Numbered from the stretch's first letter, positions 1 to 6,765 are shown. The stretch: DNA of 12,650 bases from Planctomycetota bacterium (GCA_021160625.1 JAGHCE010000007.1:1-12650); one strand, 5' to 3'. Program-made: numbers and translations. Notes: a model not told the origin generated them from the letters alone.

Positions 1-361
1 CGGCCCCGGACGCGGCGCCTGCAGGTTCTCCCGCCGGCTGCGCACCGCCCTCGGCGGGAGCCGGCTGGGCAGCCGAGGGAGTTTCAGCAGCCGTAGAAGA
101 CGCCGGCGAAAGGCTTGTCCCGGGACCCCCAGGGGCCTGTCTGAGCTTGATCCCCAGCGTCAGCGCGAGGAAGAAATATATCACGCCCAGGACCACCGTG
201 GTCTTCATCACGACGTCGGCGGTCTTCGCCCCGAAGGCGCTCGTGCCGCCGGCCCCGCCCAAAACACCCGCAAGCCCGCCGCCCTTGGGTTCCTGTATGA
301 GGACGATAAAAACAATCAACGGGCAGATCAGTACGAAAAGAATCACAAACACGGTTACCAT
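1..361 (-). CDS. secG: Protein translocase subunit SecG (3' end cut by window edge)
   Basis: SecG is the small accessory subunit of the SecYEG channel in the inner membrane and assists SecA-driven protein export. The visible 120 residues show the family layout. A first hydrophobic segment (about residues 3-23) is followed by the QEPKGGGL motif at 23-30, then a Gly-rich linker ending in GGTSAFGAK (38-46), and a second hydrophobic segment at about 53-72. After that comes an Ala/Pro/Gly-rich tail that is still open at the window edge, so the true C-terminus is not seen. The ATG at 361 is preceded by AAGGAGG (371-377) with 9 nt spacing. It is the last visible gene of the pheA, DAHP synthase, tpiA, secG run, 23 bp after the tpiA stop. 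A tpiA-secG pairing is common in bacteria. The low-complexity tail is longer than in a minimal SecG. Confidence 0.93.
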   Translation of the reverse strand, partial: MVTVFVILFVLICPLIVFIVLIQEPKGGGLAGVLGGAGGTSAFGAKTADVVMKTTVVLGVIYFFLALTLGIKLRQAPGGPGTSLSPASSTAAETPSAAQPAPAEGGAQPAGEPAGAASGA

Positions 362-384
362 CTACTCAAACCTCCTTGCTGCTC

Positions 385-1152
385 TTAGCCACAGACCCGC
401 ACCGCCTCGCGGATTATTTCGCCGAAGGAATCGGCCTTGAGACTCGCCCCTCCCACCAGGGCGCCGTCGATGTCCGGCCGGCTCATAAGCTCGTAGGCGT
501 TTTCGGGTTTCACACTGCCGCCGTACTGGATACGCACGGCCGCCGCCGTCTTGTCATCGTACAGCCCGGCCAGGACACCGCGGATAAACTTGTGAACATC
601 CTCGGCCTGGTCGGGCGTGGCGGTCTTGCCGGTTCCGATGGCCCAGACCGGCTCGTAGGCGACCACCACGCAAGCGGCATCCTCCGCCGAGACCCCCTTG
701 AGGCCCTCGGTAACATGGCGCGAGACAACTGCTTCGGTCTCTCCGGCCTCGCGCTCCTTGAGGAGCTCGCCGACGCAAAGGATAGGTCCAAGGCCCGCCG
801 CAATGGCCGCACGCAGCTTCCGGTTGATGAGTTCATCGCTCTCGCCGATGACGTGCCGCCGTTCGCTGTGGCCGACAATCGCATACCGGCACCCGACATC
901 CAGAAGCATCCCGGCGGAGATCTCGCCTGTGAACGCTCCCTTCGCCTCGAAGTACATATTCTGCGCGCCGAGGGCCACGTTCGAGCCGGCAAGCGCCTCG
1001 GCTACCGGCAGAAGGTATACAAAAGGCGGGCAGGCTCCCACCTCCACCTTCTCGATCCCTTCGGCGACGGCCCCCGTTCCCACGGCAAGCTCAACCGCCG
1101 CGGCGCGATCGGTGTTCATCTTCCAGTTCCCGCAAACAAATATCTTCCTCAT
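385..1152 (-). CDS. tpiA: Triose-phosphate isomerase
   Basis: TpiA interconverts dihydroxyacetone phosphate and glyceraldehyde 3-phosphate in glycolysis and gluconeogenesis, in the cytosol. The protein has 255 residues, the normal length for this single TIM-barrel enzyme. All active-site signatures are intact: GNWKMN with Lys11, IVGHSERR with His95 as electrophile, and AYEPVWAIGTGKTA with Glu167 as catalytic base followed by the flexible loop 6. The YGGSVKPEN phosphate-binding motif follows near residues 210-218. The ATG at 1152 has AAGGAG at 1159-1164 with 6 nt spacing. The gene lies 34 bp downstream of the DAHP synthase stop and 23 bp upstream of secG, so it is probably part of the same transcript from the promoter at 3353-3381. 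No promoter of its own is evident. Confidence 0.97.
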   Translation of the reverse strand: MRKIFVCGNWKMNTDRAAAVELAVGTGAVAEGIEKVEVGACPPFVYLLPVAEALAGSNVALGAQNMYFEAKGAFTGEISAGMLLDVGCRYAIVGHSERRHVIGESDELINRKLRAAIAAGLGPILCVGELLKEREAGETEAVVSRHVTEGLKGVSAEDAACVVVAYEPVWAIGTGKTATPDQAEDVHKFIRGVLAGLYDDKTAAAVRIQYGGSVKPENAYELMSRPDIDGALVGGASLKADSFGEIIREAVRVCG

Positions 1153-1186
1153 TTGACGCTCCTTGGAAGCCCTCGGTCAACAGCCC

Positions 1187-2203
1187 TTACGTAATCACCT
1201 TGTCGAAATGCTCCGCCAGCTCGCCCATCCTGACCGTCAGGGCCTCGAACCGGTCCGGCAGCAGGCTTTGCGCCCCGTCTGAAAGTGCCGCCTCCGGACT
1301 CGGATGCACCTCCACCATAAGTCCGTCGGCGCCCACGGCCAGGGACGCTATCGCCATCGGCCAAACCAGGTCCCAGCGGCCTACCGCGTGGGAAGGGTCA
1401 ACGATTATCGGCAGATGGGAATTTATCTGGACATTCGGAATCGCCGAGATGTCGAGTGTGTTGCGGGTGGAGTCCTCAAAGGTCCTCACGCCCCTCTCGC
1501 AAAGGATGACCTGCTCGTTTCCCGCGGACAGGATATATTCGGCCGAGGTGAGAAGCTCCTTTACCATCGCGGAGAGCCCGCGCTTCAGGAGCACCGGCTT
1601 GCGGAGCAGGCCGACCTCGGAGAGGAGGTTATAGTTTTGCATATTGCGCGCGCCTATCTGTACAATGTCGGCGTAACGGGCCACGAGATCGACGTCGCGC
1701 GTGTCCATCACCTCGGTGCAGACGGCCATATCGAACTCGTCCGCGGCGGCGCGCAGCATCTTCAGACCGTCTTCCTTGAGGCCCTGGAAACTATAGGGGG
1801 ACGTGCGCGGCTTGAACGCCCCGCCTCTCAGGACGTTGACGCCGGCCTTTTTCACCCGCTCGGCAATCTGGAAGATCATCTCCTCGCTCTCGACCGCGCA
1901 GGGCCCGGCTATCATCCCGAACGAACCGCCGCCGAACTTCGTCCCCTTCACATCGATGACCGTGTCGGCCTCGCGGAACTCGCGGCTGGCGCGCTTGTAG
2001 GGCTTGAGGACCTGCATCACCCGCTCGACACCCGGTATGGCATCAAGAGGCATCTCGCGCAGGCGGTCCTCCTCGCCGATTACGCCGACGATGGTGCGCT
2101 GCACACCACGGGAAACCATTGTCTCAAAGCCAAGCGAATGTATCCGATCGAGAACGTGCTCGACCTGCGCGTCTGTGGCTTCGGGCTTGAGTATTATAAT
2201 CAT
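1187..2203 (-). CDS. aroF: 3-deoxy-7-phosphoheptulonate synthase (DAHP synthase, type I beta, N-terminal ferredoxin-like regulatory domain)
   Basis: This enzyme condenses phosphoenolpyruvate and erythrose 4-phosphate to DAHP, the first step of the shikimate pathway. At 338 residues it has the size and design of the Thermotoga maritima enzyme. A ferredoxin-like regulatory domain (about residues 1-70, beginning MIIILKPEAT) precedes the catalytic TIM barrel. Metal ligands sit where expected: Cys102 in GPCAVES, His272 in DPSHA, Glu298 in VEVHP and Asp309. The Lys131 motif AFKPRTSPYSFQG binds substrate. In this family the N-terminal domain mediates feedback inhibition by aromatic amino acids; which one acts here cannot be read from sequence. 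The start ATG overlaps the pheA stop as ATGA (2200-2203). No good Shine-Dalgarno sequence precedes it, so translation probably depends on coupling to pheA. The symbol aroF is the usual one for this family, but naming varies among genomes. Confidence 0.96.
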   Translation of the reverse strand: MIIILKPEATDAQVEHVLDRIHSLGFETMVSRGVQRTIVGVIGEEDRLREMPLDAIPGVERVMQVLKPYKRASREFREADTVIDVKGTKFGGGSFGMIAGPCAVESEEMIFQIAERVKKAGVNVLRGGAFKPRTSPYSFQGLKEDGLKMLRAAADEFDMAVCTEVMDTRDVDLVARYADIVQIGARNMQNYNLLSEVGLLRKPVLLKRGLSAMVKELLTSAEYILSAGNEQVILCERGVRTFEDSTRNTLDISAIPNVQINSHLPIIVDPSHAVGRWDLVWPMAIASLAVGADGLMVEVHPSPEAALSDGAQSLLPDRFEALTVRMGELAEHFDKVIT

Positions 2204-3285
2204 CGTTCAACCGGCTGATTTGAAACGGGATAGGAACCCAAAACCGACAGGAACTTACAGCGTCCGTCAAGCTGTGAGAGCGCCTCGGCAATCTTCGGCT
2301 CGTCGGCGTGGCCCTCGATATCCACGAAGAATATGTAATCCCAGACCTTACGCTTCGACGGGCGCGACTCGATGCGGGTCAGGTTGATGCCGGCCGCGCG
2401 GAAGGGCTCCAGCATCCTGAAAAGCGCGCCGACCTCGTCCTTGATGGAAAACATTATGCTCGTTCTGTCGCAGCCGGAAGGCTTCGCGCTCTCCGGCGCA
2501 ATGATGAGAAAGCGCGTGGCGTTCCCGCTGGCGTCCTCGATATTCTTTTCCACCACCCTCAGGCCGTGCGCCTCGCCCGCCTCCCTGGACGCCACGGCCG
2601 CCGCACCCTCTTCGCCGGCGGCGATTTCGGCGGCCCTGGCCGTCGAGGCCGCATCCATAAGCTCCACGCCCGACATATGCGTCGCCAGGAAAACCCTGCA
2701 CTGTGCCAGCGCCTGCGGCTTCGAGTATATCCGCCTTATCCCCTCCCTGGGCGACTTCGACAGGAGGCTAAGATGCACCGGCACCACCAGCTCCGCGCAA
2801 ATCTTCAAATCAGTCGAAAGAAAACAGTCCATCGTGTCCGAGATGCCGCCCTCAGTGGAGTTCTCTATCGGCACCACTCCATAAGTGGCCCGTCCGTGAG
2901 ATACCTCGTCGAAAATGGCGGCTATCGTCGGCTGGCCCCGGTAGTGAACCGTGGCGCCGAACTTGCGCTCGGAGGCAAGATGCGTAAATGAGTATTCCGG
3001 CCCGAGATACGCCACAACCACCGGATGCTCAAGCGAAAGACACCCGCTCATCAGCTCCCTGTAGACGGCCCTCAAGGTCTCAAGCGGCAGTGGACCATCG
3101 TTTAGCGCGGAAAGCCTCTTGTAAACGGCCGTTTCCCGCTCGGGAGCATAGGGAAGCCGGTTTTCCCCCCTCTTGAGACGGCCGATCTCAAGCGCAAGAT
3201 TGGCCCTCTCGTTGAGCAAAGTGACAATCTGCTCGTCAAGGCGGTCTATCTCTGCTCTGAGTCCGTCGATATCCTTGTCAGCCAA
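2200..3285 (-). CDS. pheA: Bifunctional chorismate mutase / prephenate dehydratase (P-protein)
   Basis: PheA converts chorismate to prephenate and then to phenylpyruvate, the committed branch to phenylalanine. From the proposed TTG start the protein has 361 residues, normal for P-proteins. The AroQ chorismate mutase domain (about 5-88) has Arg10, Arg27, Lys38 and Glu51, spaced like the E. coli active-site residues. The prephenate dehydratase domain (about 91-265) starts at YLGPEYSFTH, carries VVPIENSTEGG (138-147) and ends with the catalytic TRF motif (257-259). An ACT domain (about 275-355) with ESRP (306-309) is the usual phenylalanine-sensing module. The TTG at 3285 is chosen because GGGAGGAG lies just upstream and because it starts directly at the mutase helix. 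An in-frame ATG at 3339 would lie only about 7 nt after the predicted transcription start. The gene overlaps the DAHP synthase gene by 4 bp. Confidence 0.95.
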   Translation of the reverse strand: MADKDIDGLRAEIDRLDEQIVTLLNERANLALEIGRLKRGENRLPYAPERETAVYKRLSALNDGPLPLETLRAVYRELMSGCLSLEHPVVVAYLGPEYSFTHLASERKFGATVHYRGQPTIAAIFDEVSHGRATYGVVPIENSTEGGISDTMDCFLSTDLKICAELVVPVHLSLLSKSPREGIRRIYSKPQALAQCRVFLATHMSGVELMDAASTARAAEIAAGEEGAAAVASREAGEAHGLRVVEKNIEDASGNATRFLIIAPESAKPSGCDRTSIMFSIKDEVGALFRMLEPFRAAGINLTRIESRPSKRKVWDYIFFVDIEGHADEPKIAEALSQLDGRCKFLSVLGSYPVSNQPVER

Positions 3286-3288
3286 TGG

Positions 3289-3296
3289 CTCCTCCC
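3289..3296 (-). promoter_or_regulatory. Shine-Dalgarno sequence deciding the TTG start of pheA
   Basis: On the minus strand GGGAGGAG is followed by CCA and the TTG at 3285; GGAGG itself lies 5 nt from the start codon. This is the strongest ribosome-binding signal near the 5' end of pheA. It fits the start of the chorismate mutase domain better than the upstream ATG at 3339, which has only a weak AGGGA in front of it. Confidence 0.8.
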
Positions 3297-3298
3297 AC

Positions 3299-3330
3299 CC
3301 GGCGCAAAAAAGACGCTGATACCGCGCCGG
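3299..3330 (-). promoter_or_regulatory. Leader hairpin directly upstream of the pheA ribosome-binding site
   Basis: The pheA leader contains a perfect 7-bp GC stem: CCGGCGC at 3324-3330 pairs with GCGCCGG at 3299-3305 (minus-strand reading). The 18-nt loop includes a run of six T. The stem ends 2 nt before the Shine-Dalgarno sequence. A weaker competing stem (GCGC with GCGT around 3312-3327) would be followed by that T run, so an attenuator-like switch is conceivable. The stem is seen in the sequence; any regulatory role is inference. Confidence 0.4.
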
Positions 3331-3352
3331 AAAGCCCATTTCGGAATCCCTA

Positions 3353-3381
3353 TTTATACGTTCGGGGGTTCTTCCTGTCAA
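3353..3381 (-). promoter_or_regulatory. Sigma-70 type promoter of the pheA-DAHP synthase-tpiA-secG operon
   Basis: On the minus strand a perfect -35 box TTGACA (3376-3381) is followed by a 17-bp spacer and the -10 box TATAAA (3353-3358), one base off consensus. Such a match is rare in GC-rich DNA and stands out from its surroundings. The predicted transcription start is near 3346, giving a leader of about 60 nt before the TTG start of pheA. It is the only convincing promoter for the four-gene minus-strand run. Confidence 0.85.
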
Positions 3382-3470
3382 AAGTAAAAGGCCGTACACC
3401 CGTCCGCAGGGCCCGAAGGCGCCTTGACTGGCGCCGCAATAAGGCATAGAATCCACCGGTAAGGAGGGAG

Positions 3471-3600
3471 GGCTTCGCCCCCTTTCTGCAATGTGGCACT
3501 GGTGGCTTGTCCACCAGTGGAGGGCCTCGCCCCCTTTCTGCAATGTGGCACTGGTGGCTTGTCCACCAGTGGAGGGCCTCGCCCCCTTTTTGCTATGGGG
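3471..3600 (+). repeat. Tandem 52-bp repeats, two full copies and a partial third
   Basis: Unit 1 (3471-3522) and unit 2 (3523-3574) differ at one base (3474 versus 3526). A third copy runs 26 bp (3575-3600) with three mismatches before diverging. Each full unit contains a short GGGCYTCGCCC hairpin and a perfect 9-bp stem CACTGGTGG / CCACCAGTG with a CTTGT loop (3497-3519 and 3549-3571). The near-identity of the two units points to a recent duplication. The units abut, so this is not a CRISPR array. Confidence 0.9.
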
Positions 3601-3662
3601 GCTACGGACGTTGTCCGTGGCAGTCAACCAACCTTCCGCGGGCGAGGCGTGCCTCGCCCCTA
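3547..3662 (+). repeat. Composite palindromic repeat, copy A
   Basis: This 116-bp block matches the reverse complement of 10631-10746 without gaps and with 13 mismatches by hand count. It contains, in order, the CACTGGTGG stem, a GGGC-type hairpin, the stem ACGGAC-GTT-GTCCGT (3604-3618), and the near-perfect palindrome GGGCGAGGC-GT-GCCTCGCCC (3640-3659). It encodes no protein. It resembles REP-like or MITE-like dispersed intergenic elements, but no known family name can be assigned from sequence alone. Confidence 0.88.
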
Positions 3663-3754
3663 CGGCACCGCCGCGCGCGGCAAGCTGCAACCGGCGGGCC
3701 GGCGCAGGCGGGCAGGATTGTCCGCAGGTGTTTTGCGTTTTGATGAGGGGCACA

Positions 3755-4477
3755 ATGAGCAGGCTTGCTGCGATTTTTTTCGACATCGACGATACGCTCT
3801 ATTCCACGAGCGAGTTCGCCCGCAGGGCCCGCGCCAACAGCATTGATGCGATGCTCGCCTGCGGTGTACGCACCGACCGCGACAGGCTCCTAACGGAGCT
3901 CGACGAGGTAATCTCGGAATTTTCCTCCAATTACGGCTCTCACTTCGACAAGCTGCTCCTTAGACTTCCGCCTGAGGCGACGAGCGGCCTCAATCCCGCG
4001 ATGATTATCGCCTCGGCGGTCGTGGCCTATCACGAGACAAAGTTCCGCGAGCTAAAACCCTACGACGACGTCCCGGGGATCCTGGAGGCTCTCTCGCACT
4101 CGGGCGTCATCGTTGGCATCATCACCGCCGGCCCCGCTGTGAAACAGGCCGAAAAACTCGTCAGGCTCAAGGTGACGCAGTACCTCGACCCGCGCGCCAT
4201 CTTCATCTCCGACCAGATAGGCATCTCCAAGCCCAACCCGAAGCTGTACCTGAGGGCCTGCCAGTCGGTTGGAGTGATCGCAACCGAGGCGATGTACATC
4301 GGCGATAACCCGCCCAATGACATCGACCCGCCCAAGTCGCTGGGGATGATAACGGTTTTGAACCGCCGCAGCGGCAAATACAGCGGCGTCCCCTGCCGGA
4401 AGGAGCCCGACTACCGGATATCGAGCTTCACCGAGCTCGCCCGCATCCTCAGGGACGATTTCGCCCTGCCTGTGTGA
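3755..4477 (+). CDS. HAD-superfamily hydrolase (subfamily IA phosphatase-like)
   Basis: This is a cytosolic phosphatase-like protein of 240 residues with all four HAD motifs. Motif I is DIDDTLYST with nucleophile Asp10 and acid Asp12. Motif II is the Thr of IITAG (Thr124). Motif III is Lys159 in SKPNPKLY. Motif IV is GDNPPNDI with Asp184 and Asp189. A helical cap lies between motifs I and II (about 16-100), as in subfamily IA. The substrate cannot be told; family members act on small phosphate monoesters such as 2-phosphoglycolate or sugar phosphates. After motif IV the usual GAKxAGM-type sequence reads DPPKSLGM, which is unusual. The ATG at 3755 has GAGGGG 4-5 nt upstream; an in-frame ATG at 3743 is less well placed. 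The gene stands alone, divergent from pheA and 252 bp before dnaK. Confidence 0.88.
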   Translation: MSRLAAIFFDIDDTLYSTSEFARRARANSIDAMLACGVRTDRDRLLTELDEVISEFSSNYGSHFDKLLLRLPPEATSGLNPAMIIASAVVAYHETKFRELKPYDDVPGILEALSHSGVIVGIITAGPAVKQAEKLVRLKVTQYLDPRAIFISDQIGISKPNPKLYLRACQSVGVIATEAMYIGDNPPNDIDPPKSLGMITVLNRRSGKYSGVPCRKEPDYRISSFTELARILRDDFALPV

Positions 4478-4485
4478 GCCCCTCT

Positions 4486-4545
4486 GACAGGCAGGCAGAC
4501 CTGTCTGCCATATTGGCAGGCCGGCGGCGGCACGGCAGACGCCGG
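4486..4545. repeat. Hairpin repeat cluster downstream of the HAD gene
   Basis: Three adjacent small stems occur here: GGCAGAC-CT-GTCTGCC (4494-4509), overlapping an alternative GACAGG / CCTGTC stem (4486-4505); CTGCCA-TAT-TGGCAG (4505-4519); and CCGGCG / CGCCGG (4521-4545). No T run follows, so it is not a classical terminator. The first stem matches the GGCAGRC-type family at 6766-6785 and 9484-9503. Confidence 0.65.
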
Positions 4546-4605
4546 TCGGATTACCCAACGTTATTGATGCCAACTGGTTACGCGGATTTGCACACTCGGC
4601 GGCAA

Positions 4606-4635
4606 TTGGCACATCGTTTGCTTTTTCGCTATGTA
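4606..4635 (+). promoter_or_regulatory. Candidate dnaK promoter (weak)
   Basis: TTGGCA (4606-4611) and TATGTA (4630-4635) lie 18 bp apart in the only AT-leaning part of the 252-bp gap before dnaK. The -10 match is poor. GATGCCAA at 4566-4573 is an imperfect inverted partner of TTGGCACATC at 4606-4615 and could be an operator, but this is speculative. No CIRCE, HAIR or sigma-32 type element was found. Confidence 0.28.
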
Positions 4636-4729
4636 AGGATAACCCTGTAAGCAACCTGTGGTGGCCCTGAAAGCCCCTGGTGGGCCCGCAAGGCGACACC
4701 CAGCGGCGAAAGGCCGAAGGAGAGAGAGA

Positions 4730-6676
4730 ATGTCGAGAATAATTGGCATCGACCTTGGGACCACGAATTCCTGCGTCGCCATTATGGAGGGCGGCCAGCC
4801 GAAGGTCATAGCGAACCCGGACGGGGCACGGACGACGCCCTCGGTGGTGGGCTTCACCGACAAGGACGAGATACTCGTCGGCGCCGCCGCCAAGCGCCAG
4901 GCGATCACTAACCCTGCAAACACCGTGTACTCCATCAAGCGCTTTATGGGACGCCGCCACAGCGAGGTCGCCGAAGAGGAGAAGATGGTGCCCTACGGAG
5001 TCACCGGAAGCTCCGGCGAGCTTGTCAAGGTAAAGGCCCACGGCAAGGAATACACGCCGCCGGAGGTCTCGGCGATGATCTTGCGCTACCTCAAGGAGGC
5101 GGCCGAGGCGTATCTCGGGGAAACCGTTACAAGAGCGGTCATCACCGTACCGGCGTACTTCAACGACAGCCAGCGCCAGGCGACCAAGGATGCCGGGACC
5201 ATCGCGGGCCTTGAGGTTCTGCGAATCATCAACGAGCCCACGGCCGCCTCGCTTGCCTACGGCCTTGAAAAGAAGTCCAACGAGAAGATCGCCGTCTTCG
5301 ACCTCGGCGGCGGGACCTTCGACATATCGACACTCGAGGTCGGCGAGGGCGTCTTCGAGGTGCTCTCCACCAACGGCGACACGCACCTGGGCGGCGACAA
5401 CTACGACCAGCTTATCATCGACTACGTCGCGGAAGAATTCAAGAAGGAAAGCGGCATCGACGTCCGCAGCGACCAGATGGCGCTCCAGCGCCTCAAGGAA
5501 GCGGTCGAAAAGGCCAAGTGCGAGCTCTCGACGCTTATGCAGACCGACATCAACCTGCCCTTCATCACCGCCGACGCCGGCGGCCCCAAGCACCTGCAGG
5601 TTTCCATAACCAGGGCCAAGTTCGAGGACCTCACCAAGGACCTTACCGAGCGCACCAGGGGCCCGGTTGTGCAGGCGCTAAAAGACGCGAAGCTCTCGCC
5701 TTCGGACATCGACGAGGTCATCCTCGTCGGCGGGCAGACGAGAACGCCTGCGGTGCAGCAGATCGTCAAGGACATCTTCGGAAAGGAACCGCACAAGGGC
5801 GTCAACCCCGATGAGGTCGTCGCCGTCGGCGCGGCCATCCAGGGCGGTGTCCTCGGCGGCGAGGTAAAGGACGTGCTGCTTCTCGACGTCACGCCGCTTT
5901 CGCTGGGCATCGAGACGCTCGGCGGCGTTATGACGCGGCTTATCGATCGCAACACCACGATCCCGACTTCGAAAAAGCAGACCTTTACGACCGCGGCCGA
6001 CTCGCAGACCTCTGTCGACATCCACGTCCTGCAGGGCGAGCGCGAGATGTCCGGCGACAACCGCACGCTCGGGCGTTTCGAGCTCGCCGGTATCCCGTCG
6101 GCCCCGCGCGGCGTACCGCAGATCGAGGTCTCATTCGACATCGACGCCAACGGCATACTCCAGGTCCAGGCCAAGGACCTCGCCACCGGCAAACAGCAGT
6201 CCATCGAGATCAAGTCCTCCAGCGGCCTCACGGAAGACGAGATCGACAAGATGCGAAAGGACGCCGAGCAGTACGCCGAGGAGGACAAGAAAAAGCGCGA
6301 ATTGGTCGAGACGAAAAACGCCGCCGACCAGCTGGCCTTTTCGACGCGCCGCACCCTCGAGGAAAACCGCGACAAGGTGCCGCCGACCGAGCTCTCGCAG
6401 ATTATGTCCGAGGTGGAAAACCTCGAAAGGGTCAAGGACACCGACGACATAGAGGCCATCAAACACGCAATGGAAACCGTCAACAAGGCAAGCCACAAGA
6501 TGGCCGAGGAACTCTACAAACAGGCAAGCGCCCAGGCGGGCGACGGAGCCGCCGGCGAGGGCGAGGGCGCCCAGGCCGGCCCCACGCCGGGCGCGCCAGG
6601 CGGCCAGGCCCAGCCCGAGGATGCCTCCCCCGGCGGCGAGGATGTTATCGACGCCGACTACGAGGTGAAGGAATAA
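4730..6676 (+). CDS. dnaK: Chaperone protein DnaK (Hsp70)
   Basis: DnaK is the cytosolic ATP-dependent Hsp70 that binds exposed hydrophobic segments of unfolded proteins, working with DnaJ and GrpE, and with ClpB on aggregates. The 648-residue protein is full length. The nucleotide-binding domain begins GIDLGTTNS and contains VITVPAYFNDSQRQATKDAG, IINEPTAASLAYGL, FDLGGGTFDIS and VILVGGQTRTPAVQ. The linker DVLLLDVTPLSLGIE leads to the substrate-binding domain, then a helical lid. A Gly/Ala/Pro/Glu-rich tail ends in DVIDADYEVKE, close to the usual bacterial DnaK C-terminus. The ATG at 4730 has AAGGAG at 4717-4722 with 7 nt spacing; the frame stays open 24 codons upstream but without family similarity. 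No dnaJ or grpE is nearby. A terminator follows at 6707-6740, so dnaK is probably transcribed alone. Confidence 0.98.
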   Translation: MSRIIGIDLGTTNSCVAIMEGGQPKVIANPDGARTTPSVVGFTDKDEILVGAAAKRQAITNPANTVYSIKRFMGRRHSEVAEEEKMVPYGVTGSSGELVKVKAHGKEYTPPEVSAMILRYLKEAAEAYLGETVTRAVITVPAYFNDSQRQATKDAGTIAGLEVLRIINEPTAASLAYGLEKKSNEKIAVFDLGGGTFDISTLEVGEGVFEVLSTNGDTHLGGDNYDQLIIDYVAEEFKKESGIDVRSDQMALQRLKEAVEKAKCELSTLMQTDINLPFITADAGGPKHLQVSITRAKFEDLTKDLTERTRGPVVQALKDAKLSPSDIDEVILVGGQTRTPAVQQIVKDIFGKEPHKGVNPDEVVAVGAAIQGGVLGGEVKDVLLLDVTPLSLGIETLGGVMTRLIDRNTTIPTSKKQTFTTAADSQTSVDIHVLQGEREMSGDNRTLGRFELAGIPSAPRGVPQIEVSFDIDANGILQVQAKDLATGKQQSIEIKSSSGLTEDEIDKMRKDAEQYAEEDKKKRELVETKNAADQLAFSTRRTLEENRDKVPPTELSQIMSEVENLERVKDTDDIEAIKHAMETVNKASHKMAEELYKQASAQAGDGAAGEGEGAQAGPTPGAPGGQAQPEDASPGGEDVIDADYEVKE

Positions 6677-6706
6677 GACACCCCGGCAGGAAGTTAAACT
6701 CACAAC

Positions 6707-6740
6707 GGGCGTCCGCGGGAGACCAGGGGGCGCCCTTTTT
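6707..6740 (+). terminator. Rho-independent terminator after dnaK
   Basis: GGGCGTCC (6707-6714) pairs with GGGCGCCC (6728-6735) as an 8-bp stem with one G-T wobble and a 13-nt loop, followed directly by TTTTT (6736-6740). It starts 31 bp after the dnaK stop and separates dnaK from clpB. Confidence 0.75.
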
Positions 6741-6765
6741 GTGCGCGCGGCTCCAGGCCTGGCAG

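Larger units (their letters stand above)
3286..3754. other. Divergent intergenic region between pheA and the HAD gene
   Basis: This 469-bp stretch holds no gene. From pheA outward it contains the leader hairpin and ribosome-binding site, the sigma-70 promoter (to 3381), about 85 bp with no feature I recognise, then the repeat cluster (3471-3662). The last 90 bp before the HAD gene are GC-rich and include the palindrome GCCGCGCGCGGC and a GGGCCGG-rich stretch. No clear promoter for the HAD gene is visible. Open frames crossing this region are not coding: they run through hairpin repeats whose 52-bp period is not a multiple of three. Confidence 0.8.

Noticed and set aside
376..2218. Plus-strand open frames opposite tpiA (376-1194) and the DAHP synthase gene (1304-2218)
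   Set aside because: The minus-strand proteins carry every catalytic residue of their families; the plus-strand translations have no recognisable motif.
3471..3600. CRISPR array
   Set aside because: The 52-bp units are contiguous with no variable spacers, only two and a half copies exist, and no cas gene is present.
3491..3754. Upstream extension of the HAD gene through the repeats
   Set aside because: The 52-bp repeat period is not a multiple of three, so any reading through it is accidental; the ATG at 3755 has a ribosome-binding site and starts at the HAD fold.
3286..3786. N-terminal extension of pheA to 3786
   Set aside because: The extension would be translated from the repeat array and would precede the promoter at 3353-3381; it also overlaps the HAD gene start and has no similarity to P-proteins.
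4486..4545. Rho-independent terminator after the HAD gene
   Set aside because: The stems here are not followed by a T run; they match the dispersed repeat family instead.
4478..4729. CIRCE or HspR-type operator upstream of dnaK
   Set aside because: I looked for TTAGCACTC / GAGTGCTAA and CTTGAGT / ACTCAAG arms and found neither.
4658..4729. 24-codon N-terminal extension of dnaK
   Set aside because: DnaK proteins begin just before GIDLGTTNS, and AAGGAG lies 7 nt before the ATG at 4730.
4052..5593. Long antisense open frame (513 codons) across the HAD gene and the start of dnaK
   Set aside because: It is opposite two well-supported genes, has no family motifs and no ribosome-binding site; GC-rich third positions keep the antisense frame open.
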